Shown: positions 43,081-55,999 of the stretch, in pieces
Layout of the letters: the number at the start of each line of letters is the position of its first letter
Numbering within the stretch: the stretch's first letter is position 1
Source: Fragum whitleyi
Lineage: Eukaryota > Mollusca > Bivalvia > Cardiida > Cardiidae
NCBI GenBank assembly: GCA_948146395.1
Contig: OX411557.1
Coordinates: 29,521,236-29,585,235, forward strand
Length of the DNA: 64,000 bases
Direction of reading: 5' to 3'
The notes under the pieces: model-generated
What the model saw: only the letters and a program-made list of their open reading frames with translations
The model's database searches: none
What the model was told of the DNA's origin: nothing
Made by a program: the position numbers and the translations under genes

Positions 43081-46000
43081 ATACCAATGTCTCTTTGTAC
43101 GCTTATTTTCCAGCGCATCTGTTGATATATGCTAATTAATTATTTCATCAACCGATTGATGTTATATATACTACTCAACTTTTGAAAGGGGTCAAAATGA
43201 AAGCCCATATATTCCTGGAGAAATATCATTCTCACTAGAACAGTATGTATCTTTTCTTTTTAAATGTCAGAATAGCATCATGACTTCAACGCGTGCACCA
43301 CGATGTGCATACCAACGCTCGACTGCAGATGCATAATTATGGAAATAATCAAAGATAATACAGGGACATAATTCTTACAAAAGTTTTTTCCAGAGTTATC
43401 CCCCTTGATAGTCTGAATAGCTCTCAGTGTGATGATAACCACACTTGCCAAGTATCAAAAAGATATCTTCAATCACAAGAGAGATATGACCAAGATTAAA
43501 GTTTACTATAGCTGACGTAAACGTCAACGAACGCACTCCCGCTAACCACGTCAATGTCACCGGGTAGCCATAGCTCAATGGTTCGTTCGAAAAAATGGCC
43601 AAGCTAACAAAATCGATAGAAGATGGAACTCAAAAAAACTTACATTTAAATGAATATGATTCTAGTGAAACAAAATACATTACTTCAGTTTTGATCCCTA
43701 GCAAACGGTTTAAGGTGGGACGATACAGTTTTGGGGAGACAACTCGCCTAGAAAAAAAAATTGTGAGGGGGCTTTGTTAAAATCAACTTTATATGAAGTT
43801 ACGCGTGCACAGTGGAAGGCTTTTTTTCCCCCAAACAATCGTAATTTTCTTAACCTACACGCAGGATTGTCCTGAATTCAAAATAAAAACGTTGGCAAAA
43901 CATTTCAGAAACATACGACTGCTAAGAAAGGTTCACTTTCTAAACGTTTGCAAATGTTTTTTGCATCCTGAACTGCAGGGTTTGGCAATTATAACGAGGG
44001 ACAAAATAAAATCCGGTCATGCGTTCAGAATAACGAATCACAAACGATCATCCGAAAAATGGTAGTCTGCATTACCGTGTAAAGTATATCTAATGAGTGT
44101 TTCACACTTGTGCTTCGTTATTCCAACGATGTACGGGCGACGTTGATAGACCTATCACAAGCCATGCATTCAGGATGACAAAACGGGGCAAACAATTTTG
44201 CTATTTATACCCTGCATTGCTCGCATGTGCATGAGCTAAACGTTTGCTTCGCTTTGTTGTCCTGAACGCAGGGCTTTCACGTTCTCTTCATCAACGAAAG
44301 GGAATGTTTGAGTTCGGGTTATATCGTTGTAAGTACATGTATAAAACTATCATATAATGGATGCTTATTAAAGGTAGTCATCTTTCAATTATTTGAACAT
44401 TGCTTGAAAAGGAGAAAAAATATGCTTTTTTTATTTACGACTTCGGTAACAACTGATACGGGATGACGAATAATATCCCGAAATAGTAATATTTTGCCAC
44501 TTCGATGCGATTTCTCTCCTTTTCAGTTTACTTTTCTGCACTGTTAACTGTCTGTTCGTTTTTCACCATTCTTTTTATAAATTTTCAAAATGATATATTA
44601 CTTTTGCCTATAAAGATCCCATTCATTACGTATGTTACACGTCGTAAAAACGGAAAAGGAGACAATGTAGAAAAAGGACAATTTCAACCGTTGAAAAAAT
44701 CATTTCTTCTCTCTAAATTTCCATCTTTATTTGATTCCGTTTTTGTGTGTTTGTAAGAGTGAAACGATAATTTGATAACAATTATTAATATTCCATCAAT
44801 AGCTTTGTCAGCTTTGAATATTTCAATAAGCAATGATTTCAAAAAGCTTTTGTATTATTCGAAAGGCGTATGTATTCGAGAATTACTGCGTCTGGTCTTT
44901 GACCAAGAAGTTCCGAGATCGGGTATAAATACCGGCGATTGTACTTTTTCCTTTATTTGGCCCCGAGACTGTTGAACTCTTCTGTAATCCACAAAATCAA
45001 AAGGGATCAATGTACAGTTTAGGAAATTGTTTCCAAGCCATTGTAAAATAAATTAGGTTAAAATTATCAACATAATCACAGAATTCTAACATCTTTAAAA
45101 TCAATCGAAAGTCATATTTTCTTTCTTTTTTGTTTCAATCGAGTAATAAACCATCTTATCTTCCGTGGCAACTGAAATGACATATTATTTCTATATGTAT
45201 TTGCTTCATATAGAAAATTAGTTCATGGAGGAAAACCTCGTGTTTTGATCAGGATAATGACTGTGCATGTGGCGGGTCCAGAGGGAATGGGGTCTTTCAC
45301 TGGGTAATTCGACAAAACTTTGGTAATGATGTGAAATGACTACCCTTCCTCCCTTAATTGTATTTTAAAACCCGTTACAGAAATCCTACAACTGCCATAG
45401 GCGTTACCAAGTGTATCAAAATTACAATTGGTTTTTATTGTTGATTGGGAAATCAGGGGACGTAACAATGCCTGGACAAAATCAAATTAGAGTAATAAAT
45501 TTTTGGGGGTACTGTACTTCAAACTTATGAAATTGACTAAAAATGCCTGGATACATATACTTTTTTTAATTAATTTCAGTTGAACGATAGTTGGGCTTAT
45601 TTTCTATTGACATATTTCGAGTTTATTTGATATAAGTGTTTGCTTTTTTTGCCTTCAAAAAAAATATTCACTTTTTATCTTAGAGGAGCATTTAAAGCAA
45701 AATGTCCACTTGTCATTTATTTATGCCCTTACTAGAAAGTTTATTATATTTTTATGTTTTCCATATCTATGGCTATAGATATATGTTAATTTAGCACACC
45801 AGCATTGTGAATGATCGGTGTAGTAAACAGTTTTCTTTGATATTTTCGAAAACATGACCATTTTAAGAAAAATGTAAATATTTTTAAAATATGCGTGGAA
45901 AGCTATGTTGATATTTTCCAAATATCTGTGCATATGAATGCTCTAAAACATACATCTGTTTCGCGGATATCTGGATACCCCCCGAAACTGTAACGGCCCT

Positions 46001-46300
46001 CCTTAAACATTAGTATACATTTTCAATAGTGTATTGACAAATAGTTAAAAAGATACTTATTTTTGAAATATAATAATTATTATCATAATTGTGTACAATT
46101 GATATTATTACCATAATAATTCTTATTATTTCCATCATAATTCATGCATTTACAGAGTGACACAAATTCAGTATTTTCTGCGATTCGGTAAATGCACGTG
46201 TCAAAATACGCATGACCAGGGATAATATAGTCTTGCAACTTTGAAGCTTTTCTGAACATTTCATTTCAAAGACATACCAGAAAACACTGGACCGTGTGAT
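43081..46300. other. Region with no recognised gene
   Basis: Short open frames exist (43595-43780, 43793-44065, 44505-44756) but none shows a domain, splice context or family resemblance. A palindromic repeat of the TGCATTCAGGATGACAAAAC type lies at 44160-44275 (also at 11470-11600 and about 40690-40805). The 46050-46150 stretch is simple AT-rich DNA. Confidence 0.5.
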
Positions 46301-46499
46301 AAATAGGGCTTAATAATGGCCGACTTCAAAGAAATATATAATTCCTAATTTTCGCGTCAAGAATGAAATGATGCCTGCACAACGAATTGCGACGATTATG
46401 CTGTAATGCATAACTTGTCCTTGTTTTCTGCACGTCTAATGCAGGCGAACAGCATTTCTGTGTAGAAATTGAGATGTATACGATAGCCATTGCAATTTC

Positions 46500-47560
46500 C
46501 TTCAATGTTTCCAAAATGAGTGGAAAAGGTTTTAAGCACCCTGTCTTGGAAAACTCACGTGATCGCAGGTAGTCAAAAGGGTCGTTCAAAAAGTACATGG
46601 ATTCTGTATTGCAGCATGTCGCGAACCATCCCAATCGGGATACCTCGGCGATTCTACTGCCGGATTAGACCTCGGGAATCATTCGGAACACCACTCGGCC
46701 CATCTCACGATCAACCTCGGATGTACATAGACGGACTATTTTTAAACATTACGGAAAAACCTTTGAAAAACTCGATGACGTCAATTATAAAGGACGTTAG
46801 CCCTCGAACTGTGAGTGAAGACATTCGACCTCGCCAACGCTACTCGTTTAAGTCATTGAAGCGAAACCACCGTTTCCTAACATAAATATCTTTAGATTCT
46901 TACGACTGAAAAATCTTAATTTTTGAAAATGATTCTTCATTCTCAAAAAATAAGATTTTCAGCCGTTATTCACTGTGAAAAAATAAAAATCTAAAGATAG
47001 CGCCGGTTGTTTCCGCGCTAATTTTTCTTACACTCAGTGTTTCTGCACAATTTTGTTACATACCCGTCCGCCTTAAATACGTCCGGGGTCTGTTGCAGTT
47101 TACGGAAATGGCGGAGTGATGTTCCGAATGCTCGGGAATAACACGGGCCTACGTTGGTTTATATGACGTCACAAACATCAGGATGGCGTTAAGTAAAACA
47201 AAATTAACGAAATCTAGATTTGGCATAGTATAATCTTATTACAAAACACGTTTTTAAACTCCCAAAAAGACTTTGATTGACGTTAGGAAAAAGCATTAAA
47301 GATCTTTTTTCTTCAAGCATATTGACCGAAGAACCGCAAGAAGCCGAAATCCCTTATACATTATCCGAAATTATTACACTTACGTCCGAGGTACTTTCCG
47401 GTTTACGGAAACGTCCGAGCGATGATCTGAATGGAATCATCGCAGCGTATATTAGTCAGAATCTACCCCTTTTCTGTACAATCCCAAAATTAAACGTCAT
47501 CGTGCCTTTATATTCATAGAAAAGGATTTTGAAAGAGAGGAATTGTTACAAGCACATTCT
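46500..47560 (+). other. CpG-richer unique stretch with two CRE octamers
   Basis: Compared with its surroundings this kilobase has many CG dinucleotides and no repeat family I can match. TGACGTCA occurs at 46776-46783 and again at 47164-47171. Open frames at 46520-46885 and 47277-47519 are moderate in length but resemble no family I know. It could hold a promoter or untranslated exon for the glypican gene, or an unrecognised gene; this is inference. Confidence 0.35.
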
Positions 47561-47569
47561 TCTTCCCAC

Positions 47570-49380
47570 TTTTCTTTCTACCAGTGACATAGTTTGATTT
47601 CCGTTCCGGATTACATCCGCTTTCAGATGTAATGGTAGGGAACCTCTTTTCTTTTTCTTTTTTGGACCAGTCTGAAACTAAAAAAAAAAGAAAATTTAAG
47701 ATTTTTTTTTATTGAATAGAATTTTGCAATAAATTAAAATTGAGAAAGTCATTATAGAAAGTCCTAGAATTGCCGCCGGTATCTGAACATTCTTGGAAAT
47801 GAAGTAAAATCGGTGAATAAGCCTTACGATATGAATCTCTTCAGAATTACCAAGAACATAATGAGGATGTGTTTATATCTTCCCGTTTCGATGATGTCAT
47901 TTTCAAGAATTGCTTGAAACAGAATAGAGTACTGGCCAGTTTCACCATAACATTTAATGCGCATTTTTGTCTTTCGGATGACTAACCACATATTAAGGAC
48001 AAAAAACATGCATCACCAGTCTATCAATGCCCTGGTAAAGTGATTGTTGTCGTCAATGTCTTGATGAAACTTGCCCCTGAAGCCTTACAGTACATGCATT
48101 CTATGGTAGACAAGAATCTCGAAGCTACTGCTTGTATGAGAGCTCCATGTGGACAACGTAAATTATTGCATAAAATGTACGTTTCCTGGTCATTTAATTA
48201 TATGTATACGTTAACGAACAAAACAGGGGGTTAACAGAAGAAATGTGCTTAAATTCACATGTTGTTAACTCTCGGCTTTTAATTACTTAGATATCTTCGA
48301 ACTCGGCCTATAAACGCTTTATCAATTTCTAAGATACTGGTTTTGGCTTTATTCTGCTAAATTTGTTTGTCCAGAAATATATAAAAATGTATTTTGTTTA
48401 AAAACTAGAAATACCACCTGCATTTGTCCAGCTTTCAGGTAGGCGGGGTACATGTTCGCAAATGTTTTGTTGGTTTTTTTTTTCATCCTAGAGCCCGCGG
48501 CAGCTTTGCCACGGTCATATGAATATTATATCATTCAAGAATTTCATTCACAGTATTCTTCGTGGCTTTCGCTTTTTAGGGATTTTCTGTTATCTTTGTA
48601 GACTTGCAGCGCTCAAATTCAACGACTAAACTGTCCAGATTTCAAACTTGTATTTTGGTTGTCTTTTGAATTGATCATTTGAATATGACACGAATCCAAT
48701 TCCTCGAAAATCTTAAGGTTGGTGAAAGACCATTGCTTTCATGCCATTCTTTACTGATAATGTTTGTACTTTATCCCGAAACTCCTCGAAATTTGAGGCT
48801 TATTGAAGGAAGTTCAATGGCGTAACTACCATTACGCAAATGGGTTATAGACATAAATCCCTATCGAAAAATGTCGTTGGTGAATGATCATTTCTATATA
48901 GATAGGGATACTAATTGCTTAAATTGTGTAAATCAGATACCTTTTATTTGTAGAATTTCAAGTTCCTGTGATTCGAAGACTACAAAAAGGAGGTCGGTTT
49001 TCCGCTTGTGTTGCAAAATTTTCGATTGAATTTGTCTACTACAATAACTAATTTGGATACAGAGGGGTTCGTTCGAGCCCTCGAACCCCTTCGGCCTTTT
49101 CGCTGATTAGGTATGTAGACATGCGCAGACGGAAATTTTTCCCTGAGAGGGAAGGGGCCCGGGGTTTAACGCACCATAGAAAGTACAGACTTCCATTTCA
49201 TAACAAATTTTCTTGGGAGAGGGTGAACAAATTGTCGTAAAACCATTTCTAAAAGCTGAGTATATGGACTTATCCGCTTTGGCCTGCTGTCATACATACT
49301 GAGATTTCTCTATACTTTTAACCATAATTCTGAAAAAAATGCACAGCTCCAGTCCCCTCCTCTTCGAGGTCTTCACATAT
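47570..49380. other. Region with no recognised gene
   Basis: Mostly unique AT-rich DNA. One open frame (48040-48234) carries a cysteine-containing segment (LEATACMRAPCGQR) without an identifiable family. A strong hairpin lies at 49058-49083 (GGGGTTCGTTCGAGC...CGAACCCC). Nothing else can be supported. Confidence 0.45.
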
Positions 49381-49630
49381 GTGACCCGTCACGCGAAAAG
49401 GGACCATCTGGGTAGTGCGTAAAGTGTCGACCCTAGTCAGACTGCGCGAATTGCGCAGACTGACTAGGATCGAAACTTTTCGCTTTGCTTATTTTCTGAA
49501 TGATCAATGTACCTTTCGGTGAAAGAATTGTTGAAAGCGACTTCTGATTGACATATGCTGGTTCAAATCTCTTTTTCAAATCTTCAGTTTAAAGAGTTCC
49601 CAGATGGTCCCTCTTTTCGTGGCGGGTCAC
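49381..49630. repeat. GTGACCCG-type MITE, copy 2 (best preserved)
   Basis: GTGACCCGTCACGCGAAAAG at the left and its inverse (CTCTTTTCGTGGCGGGTCAC) at the right, extended by GGGACCATCTGGG and CCCAGATGGTCCC. It has an inner palindrome CCTAGTCAGACTGCGCG...TGACTAGG at about 49431-49470. ATAT lies on both sides. It is 420 bp upstream of the glypican start codon. Confidence 0.85.
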
Positions 49631-50053
49631 ATATATATTTCGTGCACTTCAGAAATGGTCCCCTTTTTACGTGACGGGGTACATTCTTCAACTATTCCCG
49701 CCTCTCGGCAATCTACTCACTCCCATTGTGAAGCAGTCAAGTTGATTATTGGTCGGCCCACACTCGCTTACTCATAACACCGTTGTATTTCGGCGAGACG
49801 AAATTCAATGTTTTATCACTAGCTATGACCTAGCTATCGGCTATCTTCTACCTTACAAATTTGTCATTGTGATCGGAGAATATTAAGTGCTAATAATCAT
49901 TTATTCTGTTCGGTTGGAATTTAATAATTTTTCGAAATCGGGATTGAAATTCGAAGGGAAAGCGGATCTGCTTGTTTTGATGGGATTATTTATTCAGTGA
50001 GTTAAATAGCGTGTTCGATTACTACTGCAGACGATAATTTCAAAGGAGTTAAA

Positions 50054-50204
50054 ATGTGTCGCGTGATTTTTGTTTGTTGTGTTTTAATTTCGTTTTTTCG
50101 AGGATTTAAGTGCGAGGAATCGGATAACCAAAATTGTACTCTTGTAAGAGAACATTTCAAACTTATCGGAGATGAAAATTTAGTACCAGAAAAGCCGGTT
50201 CAAG
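50054..50204 (+). CDS. Glypican (GPC3/5 type), first coding exon
   Basis: Fifty codons plus one base, ATG at 50054, with an in-frame TAA upstream at 50003-50005 and a favourable AAAATG context. Residues 1-19 (MCRVIFVCCVLISFFRGFK) look like a signal peptide. The mature start holds NCTLVREHFKLIGDENLVPE then KPVQG across the splice. Human GPC3 has CHQVRSFFQRL...VPETPVPG at the same place and its first exon ends at the same glycine codon in the same phase. Glypicans are GPI-anchored heparan-sulfate proteoglycan cores that tune Hedgehog, Wnt and BMP signalling at the cell surface. Donor CAAG|GTGAGT. The call rests on one exon, so the subfamily is tentative; downstream exons with the CxxGxTCC region are not in the window. 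Confidence 0.72.
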
Positions 50205-52489
50205 GTGAGTGAAATTCGTTAACAAAATGAAAGTAGCTCGCGTTGTCAATCAAACGTCTGTCTAATACACTACTGTCGGCGGAGATCAAAGGAAATGAAA
50301 TTTAGTGTATTAAAGAGACGACAAAATCGCTAATAGACTAATAAATATATTACTCAATGATATTACCAGTTAGTTATGGGAGAATTTTTATAATTAATGA
50401 ATTTGTCTGGTATGAAATTGGGTCTGAGAAAACTAGTCTGATAGAATTAATTATTGATAATTTACGCGTAATACAGTCTGATTTTCTATTATATATCTAC
50501 ATATGTGTGAAAAGGAAAAGGGAATTTCTACCTTTAAAATTCTAAATTACTAGCCATTCTGTGATTTTAAAACATTAATTTTTAAATTCATCCAAATTTC
50601 AGGATTTCTGATAAAATTGTATCAAGTTACAAGCAACTTCTTCTTTTCTTACAATGTTTATTTCCACATCAATAATTATATCTTTCTAGAACCAGTTTTA
50701 CCTGATATTGGGTCAACCCATTACCAGATGACATGATTTTACACTGGTTCACCTTTAAAGAAGTTTTAGGGGATAATTTTTAGTTAAAGACATTTGGAAA
50801 TTATTAGTCATTATGGGGAGAAAACACTGTGTGAAACAAAGAAATTGCTAATTTTCCACCATGTTTTATTTTGTTTTTATATTCAGGGGAATCCAAAATT
50901 AGAAATATGTAAAAATGAGTTAAATTCGTCATTGAAATCAAAACGCTTTTGTACAGTATGTAATTGTATTATCTGGTATGAATTGGTTTAACATTATTCT
51001 ATCATCACTTTATATGATCAATTTAATTTCAGAGAACTGATTTTTCTATTTTCTGTCTGTTCTATCGGCTGTTTTGCATTAAACCAAATTCGATAAAATC
51101 ACTGAACTTCTCTGCAGAATACATAAACTTAAATTAATTTGAAGACACAAAACTCAGACCCTAGGGTCATAAATATTCAAAGCAGGCATTCTCCTAATTA
51201 AAACTTACTGAATGACATAATTCTAGACTGGTAGAAATTGAAATATTGCTGCAGCTGGCAGTTCAACCCATTTAAAAAATTTAGACTTGTCCAAATTCAA
51301 AGGAGGTGTAATAGACAACATTTTTTTGTGTGTGATCTAACTGATGATAATTTCTTAAAAAAGTTTCTCTTTAAGGGTTTGAAAATATTCTTGAAGCAGA
51401 AGAAATTAATCTTAATTTACAGTAGCCTGCTATTTATGCCATACTCTTTCTGTACACAAAGCTTTTGCAGTCAATATAGACTAAGATCAGCCTGCACCAA
51501 CATGCAGTCTGATCTTAGCCTATCTTGCCTTCTTTCCATTTAATTTCTGTGGGAAAAAACTTTAGCCAGACAAGTTGAAAATGTCCCAAAAATATGAAAA
51601 TTTTAATCCAGCATTTGATTGGTGTTGAAAGTCATGTTATAGTCTTCAAAGTTGTTTTTAGACAAAAAATTTCTTGCATATATAAAAATTTTAATGAACT
51701 CCAAGAATCTAAGCCTTAAATTGCTAATATTTAAGTCATTGACCTGTCCTACAGTTTAATGAACTGCATAAGCTCTGTATAGATAGAAATTGTGCGCACT
51801 GATATAATAATTGCTGTGAACTGTTGTTCAGAACTGCTTCAAACTGGTTTTCTCCAATGAATTCATTTGTTTTCTTTTAAACTTTCTAATGCTGTTCACA
51901 GTATATTACGTACTGCTTTACACAAGGCTTTTGCATACATTTTAGACTAAGATCAGCCTGCATAGATATGCAGTCTTGATCTTAGTCTTTACTGTCTGAT
52001 TTCTGTAATTTTTGTAGACCTTTCATCTGTACCTGACCAATGCACTAACATTGAAGCTTCAGCATGATAAGGCTTAAGTGCCTTTAGGGAAAATTATTAA
52101 ACTTGTCCACTAAAGAACGGCTGGAGTTAGACTAGGTAGACAAAGGACCTATGAACTAGCACTTGTCACGCTGAATCAAGAATATTTCTGATTTTGGCAG
52201 GAGGTGTAGACAAAGATCAGCTAGTACTTATTTCCATCTTGTCTTAGTCCATAAAACTTGATTTTCCCTTGTAAACCAGAAAAATTTAAAACTTATATTT
52301 TGAAAATTAATTAGGCTATCGAATCACAATGCGTGCATCCAGTGCTTTCAGCACTTTGATTTAAACATACTTTTGCCTATGTAAGTTTTATTCAGCATGA
52401 CATAAATTTAAAACCAGAAGCTAATGTGCTAGAATGTGAGCACACATATAAGTTAGCAAGAAGTTGAGGAATTTAATTGATATATAATT

Positions 52490-52769
52490 ATCCCCTGCCA
52501 TTCGGTGAAGGGGATACAGTAGTAGTCTTTATTCTTCATTCCGTCGTTCTGTCATTCCGTCACTAAACTTGTCCGGAGCATACTTCCTAAAGTATAAAAT
52601 CAATCAACTTGGAACTTTATAGGTGGGTAGATCACATGGAGGAGAGGTACAGTGCACAAGAACTACAACTCTTGCTTGCATAATTTTGGAGTTATTGCCC
52701 TTTGATTAGGCTTCAGTTTACTATCCAGCTTTGATGGCGGGGGATGGCCATGGCCCACATGGCTCTAGT
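52490..52769 (+). mobile_element. HINE-like element, family D copy 2
   Basis: ATCCCCTGCCATTCGGTGAA then GGGGATA hairpin start and CATTCCGTCGTTCTGTC. One unit shares GTCCGGAGCATAC and ATGGAGGAGAGGTACAGTGC with 3549-4025. It ends GGCGGGGGATGG, CCATGGCCCACATGG and CTCTAGT, a decayed CTCTTGT. Confidence 0.75.
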
Positions 52770-53936
52770 TTTGAATTGTTTCACTTATCATTAAGACCTC
52801 TCAGATATTAAATTCCCATTATAGTCAATATTTTCTCCTTATCTGATTGTATATCTCTAGAGAGACAAAGGTCAAGTTTAGAGAATTATTGAATAATTTC
52901 AAGTATTTTTAAACTACTCACATTACTCTCTTTCTGTGTGAGTTATAATCATGAGTTCTGATAAGTACACAGACTGTATTTCTCCTAATAAACTCTCCCA
53001 GGAACTCTACATAACATGGTCCTGGAGCTTTTATTTGGAATATATTTCCTAATTTTAAAAAAATTCATTGAAATTGATGTTGTTTGGGCCCATTTCCCTT
53101 TAATTTGAGGTGAATTGCCTCTAAATAATCATTTATATGATTTTTTAGAGGAAATTCATTTCAAATTAGAGACCAAATCTCAAAAAGTTCCTCAGATTTA
53201 GGCATTTAAAGGTGGTTTTCTTAGTACAAAATGTAGGGGTGCTACTAATAGAGAGGGCGCTATTATTAGAGGAAATACGGTAATCAATCCTTCTAAGGCT
53301 GTTTACTTTTCACAATATAAAACTGTAGGAAAATGTTTAAGGAGACATTATCAAGAAAGATTAACTAATATATCTAATATCTATACCTAAAAAATTTCCC
53401 AATGTATTATTTTCTTGATAGCTTTTCCTCAAATGATTGCCAAGGGACTTTTCCCAAAGATTCTAGAGAACCCTGAGGTGTATGCCTTTTCTATGATAGA
53501 ATTTAATGTAAAAGAGTTAATAAGTCAGAAAAGAGAGTGTAGTCTGACTTTTAGAGTGTTTATTTTGGCAGCGATCATTACGTCTCAAGAGGGGGCTCTT
53601 TGGCAACATGACTTCACAATTAAGCCGAGAAAAAACTTAAATAAACACTAAATGATGCATGCTGAAGTTTTCTCTCAGTGGAAAATAACCAGAGGATAAC
53701 AAAAACGTTTCTTGGCTAAATTATCACATCATATATAAATTCCCATTTCTTAGAATTATACTAATAGGAGGCCACTAGTAATATATTTGTATCATGAAGT
53801 CTGTCACTAATAGAATTAGCCTTTTTTTGCACAAATATATAATTCCAAATAGCACGCAAACAAATACATCTTTGAATATTAGAATTCTTCAATAATAATT
53901 GAATTTAACTTCAAAATAATTGAAGAAGCAGGGGTC

Positions 53937-54112
53937 CAGATGAAAGAAGGTAAAGCCAGTCTAATATCTTTATTTCCAAACAAAACCCTATGTTGTTAGT
54001 ACTCATTTCAAATGTCTCAACAAGACATTTCAAATGAGTACCAACAATGTAGTATTTAAAAAATGAATAATAAAATATTTAAATTTGAAAACCAAAATAC
54101 CCCCTTAATCTG
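53937..54112. repeat. Palindromic MITE (CCTATGTTGTGGGTAC type)
   Basis: CAGATGAAAGAAGGTAAAGC at the left and AAAATACCCCCTTAATCTG at the right. The centre is GTACTCATTTCAAATGTCTC against GACATTTCAAATGAGTAC. Same family as 13158-13601 and 59327-59489. Confidence 0.75.
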
Positions 54113-54544
54113 TAGCTCTGAGAAGCACAGAACAAAATATGAAAATCCCCCCCATTCCCCACCCCCTTTCCTCCATCTATTTCTTTAGACCTTAAAGCTG
54201 CTCTTTCACAGTTTTTCAAAAAAAAAAAAAAAAATGTTCTTAGATTTGGAAATGTGTGTATTTTCAGGCAATTCAAAATGGCCCAAGGGCATTAGCATTA
54301 CAAAAACAACATATTTCAATAACTTTTTAACTTATTTTTTTTCGAAGAGGCAAGATCAGTAAGGGATCCGGTCTATTTATTTCGAGTCTATGAATTACAA
54401 AATGGTTTGATTGAATAAGACAATCATGTAGAATTCACATGCGTAAATAGTTGGCTTGAAATTGAAGAATAATTTTAAGGGGTTAGTAGTTACTTTATTT
54501 TTCAGAATGATTTTCCCTAAATTCAGGAAAATCAGTCTTTCTTT

Positions 54545-55278
54545 TAGGGATGGTAACGAGTACCAATTTTACTAATCAATTACTCGTTTACCTTTCCGAT
54601 CGAGTACTCGAGTACTCGGATAGAATTGAGGACATTCATTTATTTTCTGTGTCTTCAAACGTGATGATATACGGTATTTGCTGCATATTTTCGGTCGAAT
54701 TGGCGGTTGAAATGACATATGATTGCTAATTTATTCTAATAAACGGAAAAATGTTAAGTGCATGCTTATAGAGAGTGTCATTTCTCGGTAATATTACCAG
54801 GCGATATTCATCGGTTTTAAATATAACTCTTGGTTGAGAAAGACCAAGTAACTACAACATCGATATGATTGCGTTACAAGGTTTTGGACAGAGACTGCAA
54901 CATTCCGTTGTTCCGAAGATCCAAGTAAATCGCACTGTCCCTGATAAGAGTACCAAAATTCGAAGGTGCGAAAAGTTACAAAATGACGTGTATTGTTTGA
55001 CAGCAGGAACAAAGACAGTTGGCACCTGATTGCAAACTCAGAAAAATATCGATGGATAAGACAATCGGCAGGCGCCCAGGTGTTGCATACATTATCTTAA
55101 GCTGAACAACATTTCATATGAAAGATCTGTATTTTGAGAAAATTTGAAAAAGTGAGATTGGAAAAGAATTTGCTATTTTATCATTTTTTTTACTGATTAA
55201 TCGCTTAGTGAAATTGGTAATCGATAATCGGACGTTTGATTGAGTACTCCATTAATCGAATACCCGTTCCCATCCCTA
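54545..55278. repeat. hAT-like MITE, TAGGGATGG ends, exact 8-bp duplication
   Basis: TAGGGATGGTAACGAGTACC at the left; the right end inverted reads TAGGGATGGGAACGGGTATT. CTTTCTTT flanks both sides (54537-54544, 55279-55286), the standard hAT 8-bp target duplication. Both termini have CGAGTACTCG / TGAGTACTCC words. The 72-residue minus-strand frame inside (54794-55012) is not a transposase. Confidence 0.88.
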
Positions 55279-55411
55279 CTTTCTTTCTTTGCACTACCAG
55301 ATGTAATCGTATTATTCTTAAGGCTTCAACATCATGAGGTTGTTACTTCCAATTGATTTTATGAAAAATTTCAAAAATCACATTTTCCCAATCTGTGAAA
55401 CAGTAGCTTTA

Positions 55412-55512
55412 AGGTAGTGGAACCATAATAGTCCCGCAACATTTCGGAACCAATGAACTTTCACAATGTTGACCGTGGTTCCTAATGAAAATCATTTGTT
55501 TCTATGTAGTTT
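55412..55512. repeat. Half copy of the GGTAGTGG palindromic MITE
   Basis: The left half only: TAAGGTAGTGGAACCATAAT, AACATTTCGGAACC and GGTTCCTAATGAAAATCATT. The opposing arm is missing; a poly-C run follows at 55526. Confidence 0.65.
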
Positions 55513-55999
55513 TGCATGAAACATACCCCCCCCCCCTTGATTATTACACAGAGAAAAGTGTGATTAGCAAGACACTTGAGCATATCCAAAGTATCAGTCT
55601 GACAGGGTAAAAATGCTTAGAAAATTAACAATGCATTTATTTTTTTCTGCTGGGAATTTTTAATTGTCTTCCTTCCTATTGTTCTAGATGAACGCTCTTT
55701 TTGTTAGAAATTTATCTCAATTAAGAGACTGGAAACTTAGTCTAGATTTCTGCTTAATATCAATGTCTGGTGTTTTAATATAATTAATGTCTTCACATTC
55801 AATTGAATAGATTCTGAAAAAATAGTAAAAATTATTTAGAACGTTTTGAGAGCAATTTTGGGGCTCAGCACAAAAGAATTATAAGTGCATGTATATATGC
55901 ACTTACAATATAGGTTTGACCCCTCGAGGTGTAGACTTACAATTCACATCAAGTGTCTGACGGTTTAGACTGTCCATGCCTAATATGAACCTTGTCTTT

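Noticed and set aside
46520..46885. 121-residue frame in the CpG-rich stretch
   Set aside because: No recognisable family or splice context; kept only as a possible regulatory region.
47277..47519. 80-residue frame (contains SEVLSGLRKRPSDDLNG)
   Set aside because: Looks protein-like in composition, but I can match it to no family and see no exon signals, so it is not annotated as a gene.
53415..53651. 78-residue frame tested as a glypican exon
   Set aside because: Lacks the glypican cysteine pattern and has no suitable phase-1 acceptor continuing the first exon.
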